A stretch of 64,000 nucleotides of DNA from Uloborus plumipes (lineage: Eukaryota; Arthropoda; Arachnida; Araneae; Uloboridae). The number at the start of each line of letters is the position of its first letter. Positions within the stretch are counted from its first letter, which is position 1. The stretch covers positions 80,459 to 144,458 of the forward strand of contig JAXGGA010001662.1 in NCBI GenBank assembly GCA_038373865.1, given 5' to 3'. A program made the position numbers and the translations under genes. Under the pieces are notes generated by a model. The model did no database searches. It was not told the origin of the DNA and worked only from the letters and a program-made list of their open reading frames with translations. Positions 14,001 through 26,000 of the stretch are shown piece by piece.

Positions 14001-17000
14001 AAAAACAAGTCTTGAGAAAGGAGTTAAAATTTCCATGAGCCATTCACAAGTGCTAAAATTTGAAAATTAAAGGGGAAATCATGTACCTTAATGCATTTAT
14101 AATAAAATATTTTGCATGTTGCACTATCTTTTCTTTTTTGTGGTAACAAAATAATCACAAGGTATTACATATATTGGATATCTTGCAATTTATGCAAATT
14201 TTGGAATGTTTGCCAATGGTTCTAATTAAATTAGCACACAAACGAATCCCAGAGAGTAACAAAGATCAGTTTTCAGTGACAGTCCTTTAAAATTTTAAAC
14301 ATGTTAATAATTTTTTTGACCATTTTATGGAGCATATACTTGAGAAAATAAGGTGAAGTTTCATAATGGAAACATCCCCTTATTTCGGAATTTCAGCTAC
14401 GCTAAAAAGAATGAAATAAAAATATTTTCGAAAAAAAAAATGGAAGTAACTTCAGAACTTCAATTAGAAATTGCTCTTTTAAATAAATAATAATTTTATT
14501 CTTTGAACACCATCGGTACTACTGTAAACATAAGTTTTGAAGTTATTGCAAAAATGGTGGTAAAATGATATTTAACTGCATTTTTCAGACATTTTCAAAA
14601 AAAAAAAAAAAAAACATTGAAAGTTAAGAACAGAATATTTGTACCATTACACAAATATGTGGTTATTAATGTGATGTATGTAAATGCTATTAAAGAACCA
14701 GAATTAACTAAAATTTATATTTATAGTTGAATTATTTTTACATATGATTATATATATTGTTTTTGCACCATATTCAAAACTTATGTTTAAAAGTTATATG
14801 AATGGTGTTCAAAGAGTAAAATTATTGTTTACTTTTTTGAGCAATTTCCAAATTAAGTTCTGAAGTCAGTTCTATTTATTTCCAAATATATTTTCATTTA
14901 TAAAAGAATATTCAGAGATAAAGAGATGCCTCAAAAAGGCATCATAAGTATATTTTTAATTAGTGTTTTTCTTTTCTTTTTCAAGGATGTTGGCAACATA
15001 TACTTGAATCATTTATTTGAGTTGAGACAGTACAGTGAGGCTGCTGAGTTATGTGGAACAATATTTGAAAAAAACAAAGATGTTTGGGAAACAGGTGTAT
15101 ATCGTTTTGCTGAATTAGGACAGCTAAGAGTGATTGCACCGTTCATTCCCACTGATGACCTGGTTTTAGTTCCTGCAATCTATGAGATGATTTTAAATGA
15201 ATTTTTACAGTATGATCAAAAAGTAAGACGTTTTGCTCTAAGTTAATTGTTTAATTGTAGATAGAGTGAGTGGGTCAGCTCTTGTAAATGTATTTTAAAA
15301 TCAATGCAAGTTGTGTCTAAAAAGTTCGGTGAATGGTATAATAAAAGCATAAAATCAGGATATTAGTTGTAATTTACCTTTATTGACCTTCAAAATACTC
15401 TCCAGCTGACACATCTTGTGACAACTTTCGCATAATACTTGAAAACTGTTGGAGAATTCTTGATGTAGAATCATTCTCTGAGTAGCTGTTACATTCTTCT
15501 GAACCTCCTCGATGTGAACAGATCTTGCGTTTACCCAATTCTATATGAACGATGGTCCCTATTAAGTCTTTGCTAATGCCTTTCTGGTGTCCAGCTTTGG
15601 ATGGCCGGCCTGAACGTGACTCATTGTCCATGTCCACAGGTTCCTTACCAGTTCGACAGCGTAGAAACCAATCATACACACATTTCCTACTCACAGCCTC
15701 CTTCTCTTGCACCTGCACTAACATTTCATGGAGTTCTGTTACTGTTTCAGTCTTTCAATACAACAGAACTTAATGCTGTGTCGTTGCTCCATGATGCATA
15801 CTACTTGGATCACTCTATTAGACTGAATGCAATAAGCACTGCGCTAGAAGCATTGTGCTAATACAGGCATAGATCAGGTTCAAACATGTCTGTGTGTGTC
15901 TACACAGGCACACATGCTTCTATCAAACTTTGAATACCCACTTATGATACCTTCACCGAACTTTTTAGACACCTTGTATATGCAGCATGTATGTAAAGTT
16001 ATATATCTGTTATTGAATACTTATCTTTAATTAGTACTTCCATAAGCATATTTATTTCTTATTTTTACAACTACTTATGGAATACTAATTTATGACTTTG
16101 TTCTTTTCTTCCTGTATTCTTCATCTCTTTTTAGTAGAGAAGTTACTATACATGTTCTGTTGACTACAAGTGCTGATCAAGTATTCAGTGACACTATACG
16201 GGGTTCAAAATTACTGCTGGTCCACTGGTCCCAAACTAGTGAAACTCGCCTCGGACCACCAGAAAAAAATAATCAGTGGTCCGTGAAACCACCAGCCGCT
16301 GAAAATCATCTATTGCATTCTCTGCACGATACCATGCACCTCAGTTGAAGCTGAGAGAGGCTTCAGATTTTTAGGAAAAGTTAAAAGTAACTGGAGAAAC
16401 AAGCTAAGTTTCTAAGCTTTAAGTGACTTAATGAGAATCTATTTAGATACTGCAAAGATTGAGAGCTTTGATCCCTTGCCTGCAGTATCCCTTTGGCTCC
16501 AATCAGGACTAAGGTCTAGAAAGATTTCTATGCATCCATGTTGTAGCAAAAAAATGTGAACTTTAATGGTAAAAGCAAAAATATTAATTCTAAAAAGTTA
16601 TTTTCTCCTGCTGACTCCACAATATGACTAGCCTGGATATCTTACCTCTGTTCTTCTTCTTCTTCTTCTTCTTACTTATCTCAGGTTGTCTAGCTGGGCT
16701 AGACAACCCCCATAAAACCAAAAATTTCTAAAACATACCTCTGTTCTGAAACTTAAATGAGAATACATGCTTGTATTTCTAAAACTGAATAGCAAAAGCA
16801 AGTTTTGAAACATGCTTTCCGATCTATTTCAAGTTTTTTTTTTTTTCCCTCAAGAATTATTTTAAAAAATTTAGTTATTTAATTAATATCTATGAAATTT
16901 AAAATTAATTTTCTGATTTAAATCTCAATTGTATTATGTACAAAATTATGTTGTTTTTTAGTATATTTTTTTAAAAACAGCAGTTTTTTCTACTTTTTGC

Positions 17001-20000
17001 CAGTTTTTCCCCACTTTTTGCCACTGTTCCAGCAAAAATACCATTTTCCCGCCAAATGCCCAACTTTAATTTGAATTATGAAAGAGTTGAAATCTATATA
17101 TTTTCTTATCTAATGATTCAATCGGGTTGCCTGCATAACTTTGAGCTGCAAAAAACATCCATGCAACTGTTGCCTGAAATATTTTATTACTAATGCTTAT
17201 CATTGTTACTGTGTTATTACTATCATTTTTCTTTCTTTTTTTTCAGTAAAAGGGAAATTATAAACATTTCATTTGATTTTTGTTCCTTGTCTGCATTATT
17301 TAAATGAAATATGAAATTACTTATTCCTTCATGAAATTTTTACAAAGCTAATCATGGGTAATTTCTTTTATTTATAATGTAGGGTTTCCTGAATTTAGTA
17401 CGTTCTTGGCCAAGTCATGTTTATGATGTTCCAACCATAATTACCGTTGTTTTAGAGCAACTTGCTTTGTTTCCAGACTCTAAACTATTATTGGAGAGCC
17501 TTAGTGAATTATATATTTATGATAAAAAGTTTGACAAGGCCTTCAATGTCCTTATAGAGTAAGTACATTTCCCTGATGATATGCTGAACATTAGGGTGGA
17601 GCGAAAAAAATGAATTTTTGATTTTCGTAAACGGGTACCATTCATTTACTGTGAATAAGAATAAGTATCAATTCTGTAAAATATCTCACTTTTGCGACGT
17701 CATCTTTAGTCTGCGCATTTGGCCTAAAGTTTTGAAATTTTTAATTTTTTTCAGATTTTTGAATTTTTAAAAAAAATATTGCAAATGATAAAACTATTGA
17801 CGGGTGGTTATTAAATGGAAGAAAAAGGTTTGAAATATACAAGGAATTTTTTAAAACCATTTTAGATTATGATTTCAGTTCGTGCCTTGCGCTCAAAGTT
17901 CATCAAATTTCCCAAAATTTCTGATATTTTCAACATATTTTAACTCAGTATTTCCTCTCAATATTTACTTAAAGTGTCTTCAAACCTGTTTTTATTCATT
18001 TCGTTATTACTTTGAACCCTGCAGCTTTTTGCTAGCTCATGTGGAACTACCCAGGACTCACCACGAGGAGGTGACCACACTTCTAGTCCTACACGTGAAC
18101 CCTTCCTTCCAACCAATGCGAGCACGTATTTACATTTCTTGGATATGTCTTTCACAGTTAAATTGTTCCTTTGTGTCATAAATTGATCAAATATTTCTGT
18201 CAGATATCCTCGTTTTTGCTAAACTTTTTCTTTTCCTACGATTACATACCAATTTCAAAGAGTTTGTGACCTGTTTGACAGCTCTTTCATCTGATTGAGT
18301 CTTGAATGGCAGTTTAAAAAGAGCGCATTCAGAAATCATATTTAAATTCTCAGCTTCCATAATCGTTGTAAATATTGTGTTGTTAAATTACCTCTAAAAA
18401 GCGGCTTTGTAATTTCCACATCATGACAAAAAATCATATCGATGTATACTGACTTTTGATTTATGTATGTAATGTATGAAAATAGATTTTATCTTTTTTT
18501 GGGATCTGAAGCGTTCTCACTTGTTTGCTTGTTTGTTTTCTAGATTGAGCGTTGATAATACGATTTAAAACACGTTTCTTTATATGCTCCTTTTTATGAA
18601 CTAACTAGATTATTTCCCGGCGTTGCTCGGGTACTTATTGCAACATTGTTCTGAAAAATATTTGAATTAATTCTATCCACATGGGAATATAAAAACTTAT
18701 TTCATGCTAAAATGAAATAGTTGAGCCTTAAATTGATAATTCATTGTTAATCGTAATCTTTGTTGGAAAATACTCCTATTTAAATGTGTTACATTTTATC
18801 AATTACTATTCTTAAAGTCTTATCTCTATTACTCTATCTATTCAAGATTGAAAAAAAATGGCCATTTTGAGATAAAAGATTTAAATTTTGAGCTTTTTGG
18901 ATTTTTTTTTTAAATTTCAAAACCCCTGCCTATGTGAATATATAGATATCGATAACACCATATTTCTTGGGTGCAAAGTATACATTGTTTTGAATAGATG
19001 TGAATACAATTACCTGCTTTTTCCCGGAGAGATACTCTTTATAATCTCACACAAATTCATAGCTAAATTAGTAACGTCTGCACTGCATCCTAAAAGAGCA
19101 AGGACACTTTTACCACGAAAGTTATAAACTCTTTTAAAAATTATAGTCTTATGTTTTATATTTTTTGGATATTTTTCCAGTCTAAACTACCTTGCTCATC
19201 TCATGAAGTTACTGTTGCTGAGTACTTGAATCATTTTTATTGTCAAAATCAATCTGATAAATGACACATTCTATAGGTTCATATTGAATTGATTTGAAAG
19301 TATAACATGTTGTTAAGCTTCGTCCAACAGGCCCAAAAATCACTTTGGTCCACTGGTAGGTCCATCTATCTTTTGCAAAAAATGCAGCAAATTAAGTTCA
19401 TTCAAATGTAATTGGCAAATGTCCCATTACAGAGGTCTACCAAGTTTTTCTTCCAGTTTCCGTATTACACCTTTGAATTTGCCTGTCTTTGTAGTGCATC
19501 CATCAGAACCAATGCAAACAGTTTCCTGCTCAAAGAAACAATTTATTGTTCCTGACTTGTCTAAGAAATGTAAATGTGTGCTCTCATTGATTGAAAGCAA
19601 GGGGAGTGCGCGTGGCACCCGAAGTGAGGCCACTTCCTCGTGGTGAGTCCTGTGTAATTTCAATGAGTAAGCAAAGAGTTGAGTAGTTCAGAGAAACAAC
19701 AAAATGATTAAGAAAATGTTTTGAAGGCACTTTAAGTAAATATTGAGAGGAAATATTAAATTATAAAATTTCTGCTCAATATTAAAAATATCGGACATTT
19801 TTGAAAATTTGATGAACTTTGAGCCTAATGCGCAGACTGAAATCATAATCTAAAATAGTTTTTAAAAATTTCTTGTATATTTCAAACCTTTTCTTCTGCA
19901 CTAGGTGGCCAAAAGTATCCGGACACTTTCAAAAATTCACATTTTTACATATAGCTCGAGAAATAAGTGATCAATTGTTCTTTAACTTTAGTCATACAAA

Positions 20001-23000
20001 ATATAAGCTTCACCGAACATTTCCAAGTTGAAATTAAATTACCCTTGCATTTGGGGGACGACAAGAAGGGGGGTTGAAAGTAAAACCGCTTTTTGACCAT
20101 AACTCTTCAAAAATAGCTCGGAATAAGCTATAAATTTCAGTAATTAATTAGCATACTATGTATAATTACTGTACAAATTTTTATGAACGTACCACTCTTA
20201 TTTCCGAAGATATGAAACATTTTTTAAAAAATGGCAATTTTATTGGAAGGGTTTTTGCTTATAACACGCAGAGTTTTTGATCAAACCTTATCAAAACTTC
20301 AGAAAAAATGACAAAATACAAGAGAAAGAACATACTAAAACAGTAAATAAAAATATTAAAAATCCGATGAGATATGAACGTTAAAAGGAAATATTTTTTC
20401 ACGGCGCATGCGCGAACGACAGAAATTTATAACTACAAAAATATTGTACTCTGATTTATACTTCATCTTATAAAAAAAGTTTCAGTTGAATATCATGAAA
20501 ATTGAAAAAGATATCAGCGATCTAGTGAGCTGTATTTCATTCATTCGCAGACAATACATAAAAAGTGAGGGTCTGTCCACAAAGAGCTATTTTTAAATTA
20601 AAGGTTATTGCGTCATCGTTCAAAACCAACGTTTCAGGGGGTGTCCGGATACTTTTGGCCACCTACGTATAAGGTCTTTTTGGCCGAATCGGCGAAATGT
20701 GACTTCTATGCCGAATATAAATTTTCAAACTGTATAAAATTTAACATTGAAGAAAATGCTCAATTGTCACCACACTATTTGTGGAGCACCCCTTGCCATT
20801 CATGTATTGTCTGCGAATGAATGAATTACAGCTCACTAGATCGCTGATATCTTTTTCAATTTTTACGATATTCAACTGGAACTTTTTTTATAAGATGCAG
20901 TATAAACCAGGCTACAATATTTTTGTAGTTATAAATTTCTGTCGTTCGCGCATGCGCCGTGAAAAAATATTTCCTTTTAACGTTCATATCTCATCGGATT
21001 TTTAATATTTTTATTTACCGTTTTAGTATGTTCTTTCTCTTGTATTTTGTCATTTTTCCTGAAGTTTTGATAAGGTTTGATCAAAAACTCTGCGTGTTAT
21101 GAGCAAAAACCCTTCAAATAAAATTGCCATTTTTTAAAAAATGTTTCATATCTTCGGAAGTAAGAGTGGTACGTTCATAAAAATTTGTACAGTAATTATA
21201 CATAGTATGCTAATTAATTACTGAAATTTATAGCTTATTCCGAGCTATTTTTGAAGAGTTATGGTCAAAAAGCGGTTTTACTTTCAACGCCCTTCTTGTC
21301 GTCCCCCAAATGCAAGGGTAATTTAATTTCAACTTGGAAATTTTCGGTGAAGCCTATATTTTGTATGACTAAAGTTAAAGAACAATTGATCACTTATTTT
21401 TCGAGCTATATGTAAAAATGTGAATTTTCGAAAGTGTCCGGACACTTTTGGCCACCTAGTGTATTTAATAACCACCCATCACTAGTTTTATCATTTGCAA
21501 TATTTTTTTTAAAAATTTGAAAAATCTAAAAAAAATCAAAAATTTCAAAACTTTAGGCCAAATGCGCAGACTAAGGATGACGTCGCAAAAGTGAAATATT
21601 TTACAGAATTGTTACTTATCCTCATTCACAGTAAATGAAAGGTAACCGTTTACGAAAATCAAAAATTCATTTTTTCCACTCCACCCTACTGAACATCATT
21701 TAATTTATAGATATAAATTCCATTGTAATTTAGATGAAATTAATTATATTGTGTGTGTGCAGATGCAGAAAAATTTGACTGGAGGGGCTAGGGAGGTCAC
21801 ATTATCAAGTAATGTTTTTTTTTTTGGGGGGGGGGGATCCTTAATATTGTAAGTAAGTTCCTTAAACAATAAAACATATGCATATAACAGAAAAAAACTT
21901 TAAGTATGGTTTCTGAAGAAACATGCTTCCTCACTGATAATTAAAAAAAAATCTCTTCAACATCTACTGTTATGTCGTTTCGTGCTTAGACACTCTGAGT
22001 GCTTCTGATCTATGGCGGATCTTAAAAGTATCTTTCTTATTTCATATGCACTCAAGAACCTTTTTGCAGTGAGAGTAATGAGTTGCAGAAAAAAATACGG
22101 TTTGTTAAGAAACATTAATGCAAATTTGAAAGCATACATTTATTGATCTTTTTTTTTTCTTTTGTTAATTCAAAGCTCTTTGTGTAAAATACCTCTCCGG
22201 AAAAGGTGTCTGTGCTTAAGCCTAAACCATATTTATATTTTCAGACAGCATCAATATTATCTCAAGCAGAATCAGGAAAATTAGATTTGAAGTAAAATTT
22301 AAACAAACTGTTTTTGTAGTTTTCATATCATGTCATTATTTTGCTTTTTGAAGCTTTCTTCCATCTCGGAAAATGAAAAAAATCCATTGTGTAAGTATAT
22401 ATTTATTTGAAATAGTCCATAATAGGGCTGCAACATTGATGTCAATGTTTTGAAACATCTATGTTTTTGTAAGAATATCCATGTTTTTGTAAGAACATCC
22501 ATGTTTTTCCAACATCAATGTTTTGCGTTTGATGTTGTTTTCGATGTCTATGTTTTATATTCAAGCAAAGAAAGTAACAGAAAAATATGCGATGAGCATA
22601 CTTATTAAAAAATTTTCATCTCTAATCAAAAGCTGCAATATTAACCTCAATGAAAAAAAAATTCTACAATTATTATCAATGTTTCTGAACCATCTCTAAT
22701 TTGCTTTTGCCCTTCTTTTTTAATGTCTTTTGATGATCGTTGTTTCACGCTCAATGTTTTTTTTTTCTTTCAATGTCCTTTTTACATTACAGCAAAAAAC
22801 AATAAAAATATGCGATAAAAAAGATTCACCTTTCTTTAACCACTAGTTGCAATATCTTCCAAAATTGAAAAAGGTTTTTTTATTATTATTTTAATAACTA
22901 AAGACGATTTATTGTCAAGGATTTTTAAACAGCATTGTTTGCATTTTATATTTTCTACGATGATGTTTTAAATTTTAGCAAAAAAAGTTTTATAAAAATA

Positions 23001-26000
23001 TGCAGCAAAAAAAAAAGTTACACAGTTAATCAACAGTTGCAGTATACAGTCTACGCTCGATGTAACGACCGTCTCCGTCCTACAGAAAACGGTCTTTGTA
23101 ATGAGTGGTCGCTATAAGAGATAGAACATAGAGTATACTGGGATACAGTTGGGGATTTTCTCACCGGTCGTTATATTAGGATGGTCTTTATAACGTGTGT
23201 GGTCGTTATAACGAGCGTCGACTGTATATCTTAATGAAAAAAAATTTCTTAATTGACATCTCTATCTTTCGGTTGATGTTTTTCCAGGAGACAAAAGATA
23301 TATCTAATTGAGTAATATAAAGAGGAGCGTGTAATGGGAAGTAACTGAATAACTACATTCAAATGTGTAAGCAATTAAGGAAAAAATAGATCGATGTTTT
23401 GAAACATCAATGTTTTTTGTTCGATGTATCAAACCATCGATGTCCTAATTTCAGAACATCGATGACTTGAAACATCGATGTTTTGCCTTCGATGTCGCAC
23501 CCCTAGTCCATAGGGTCAATTATGGAAGCACAATTAGTGCAATTGTGAGTTAATCACATTGTTATAAATATGTACAATAAAAAATCACAATGTTTTTTGC
23601 CAAAAACAGCAGTTTCCTGTGTACACGTTTCGGCATTACAAGAAATGCCTTTTCAGTGCAAATAACGTGAGCTAATGAACGAAAAGACTATGTTCTTTGC
23701 TTTGAAAAAAGTAATTCTTGTGACACCAAAACACGCGTACGCAGTAATCTGCTAGTTTTTTGCAATAAAACATTGTTATTTTTTTTTTTACTTTTCTGCA
23801 TAATGGTATTTATTTATTTATTTTTTAAACTATGATTATTAATTAAATTTTATTGATTTCATAAAAAGAAGAATAAATTTATGTGTACGTTTCTCAATGC
23901 TTTTTATTTTAGAATTGGAAGCAAGGACAGGATTTTTAAACTGATACAAAACCATAATCTATTTGGAAGTGTTCATGACAAATTAGATACTCTAATGGAA
24001 CTCAATCCATCTGCAGCTACCAGCCTGCTTTTGAACAATGTTGAGAAGGTACCTGTCAATCTAGTGGTTTCAAAGCTGAAGAACAAGAAGCAATTGTTGT
24101 ATGAAGTGAGCATTTTTTTTTACCGTTGTTTTAAGGAACTACTTTAATATTTGCTTTTTAGCCTACTTTCCCGTTAAAAATAAAAGAAAGACGAAAAAAG
24201 TATTAAAAGTAGCTTAATGCATCTAAAAAATATCGCCAAGTCCAAAAAATATCGCCAAGTTAAAAAAATAAAGAGGTAAAATGAATATCGAAAAATTAAA
24301 AATTTGAAAGTAGGGTATTGAGATGGAGAATTTGTGTGTCGGTCTGTCTGTCCCCCCCCCCCCTAATAACTTTTGAATGAACATTCCGATTTGGACGAAC
24401 TTTTTTTTTTGGAAGGATCTCGGCGAGTACAGCTCATTCCCATATTTGATTTTTTGATTTGAACAATTTTTGGTTCAACTTTAGCCGTTCAATATAACTG
24501 GTCCCGCGATACTAACTTTTGAATGAACAGTCCGATTTGAACAAACTTTTTTTTGTTCGAAAGATTTTTTCAAGGATACTTCATTCCCGTATCTACATTT
24601 TCAATTTGAACAATTTTTCGTTCAACATTGAACCGTTCAAACAAGCTGTCACCCCTAATAACTTTTAAGTGAACAGTCCGATTTAAACAAACTTTTTTTT
24701 GTTCGAAATATATCGGCAAGGATACTTCATTACCGTATTTAAATTTTCAATGTGAACATTTTTTCGTTCAACATTGAACCGTTCAAGCTACCTTTCTCCG
24801 CCTAATAACTTTTAAGTGAACCCTCTGAATTGAATAAACTTTTTTTGTTCGAAAGATCTCGGAGAGACTCATTCCCATACTTCACTTTTCAATTTGAACC
24901 ATTTTTCGTTCAATGATGAACCATTCAGAAAATTTTTTAACATGAGCGCCTACTGGGAAATTTAAATTGAATGTTGATTCTGAACTTAAAGGCGGATATC
25001 CTTCAAACTAACTTTGTAAGAAAACGGTTTTGATAAAAAATGTATGTTAAGTACTTTTCTGAAAAATCTTCTGTGAGGACTCTGATTCCGACTCCGACTC
25101 CGCAAACATGGCGGAAATGCAGGCTCAGAAAAAAAAGACTGACTGGGCAGACGATTTTTTGTTTATTTATTCATTTTTTTTGTTTAATTAATTATTATTT
25201 TTATTTATTTATTTATTTTTATTTTTTTTTTTTTTTGGCAGACGATATTTTTTTTTTATTACAAAAATTTTCAGTTTCAGATATTCAAGAGAATATTGAT
25301 TAGATGCTAGAATGCCGATGTCGATGTACGGGAAAGTAGGCTCGTTTAGTTCTTGACAGAACTTCTTGTTAAACGTTTATTTTAATAGATTTCTGAAATT
25401 ATAATACATTTATAAGCATTTTCTCTCGTTTTTTAACAGAAATGTTACCCTGCTCCAAACCATTCAAGTGGTTGGGAGAAGGGGGGAGGGGCAATCAGAG
25501 TTATTTGGTGTGTATCAATCGTAAATCAGCAATGATTGGTCGAAAAGAGTTTGAACTGAAAAATAACTTTAAAACATTTTTCCATACAAGAGACAAAAAT
25601 TGTAGTTTAAGTTGAATCCTAATAAATTAGCCTTTTATATAGAATAGTGTCTCTATTTAAAATCATTATGCTTGAGGAAAAGCAGCGGATTTGAAAACCC
25701 TTTCTTTATTAATTCCCAGATCTTTCTGAAAACTTATATATTTTTTAAGAGAAGTAAATCATGAAATGAGCCCAAGTCTCGACTAGATACCTAATACTAT
25801 GAACATAAACCAAAGCTCTCCTTTAACAAGAGCTAAAACTAAGTATACCAAATATCAACCAAGAATGTCCTGCGGCTCCCTTACTTGGGCCGTGGTGGCC
25901 CGATCGGTAAGGCATCGGACTCGTGTCCGGAGGGACCCGGGTTCGAAACCCAGCCGATCAAAGATCCACCGCCTTGATTAATGGTGGCTGGGAGGCGTTA

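Larger units (their letters stand above)
15977..17382. other. VPS41 intron around the hAT relic
   Basis: Contains the hAT C-terminal relic (16326-16535), the CTT repeat and poly-T near 16837. The rest is unassigned AT-rich sequence. Confidence 0.5.
17592..21688. mobile_element. TAGGGTGG-ended DNA transposon with nested insertions
   Basis: 4.1 kb in the VPS41 intron after exon l. Perfect 8-bp target duplication CTGAACAT (17584-17591, 21689-21696) and tips TAGGGTGGAG/CTCCACCCTA, with inverted arms continuing for several hundred bp (17592-18090 against 19600-19898 plus 21464-21688). The target fits the hAT pattern nTnnnnAn. Two later insertions lie inside it: a truncated Helitron (18605-18940) and a Tc1-like palindrome (19899-21461) that interrupts the right arm. 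Its tips resemble those of the 60031-63404 element, so they may be one family. Confidence 0.87.

Noticed and set aside
25888..25960. A possible tRNA gene
   Set aside because: A and B boxes are present, but the anticodon stem-loop is irregular and a SINE body with A-rich tail follows; a diverged copy lies at 52316. It is a SINE head.
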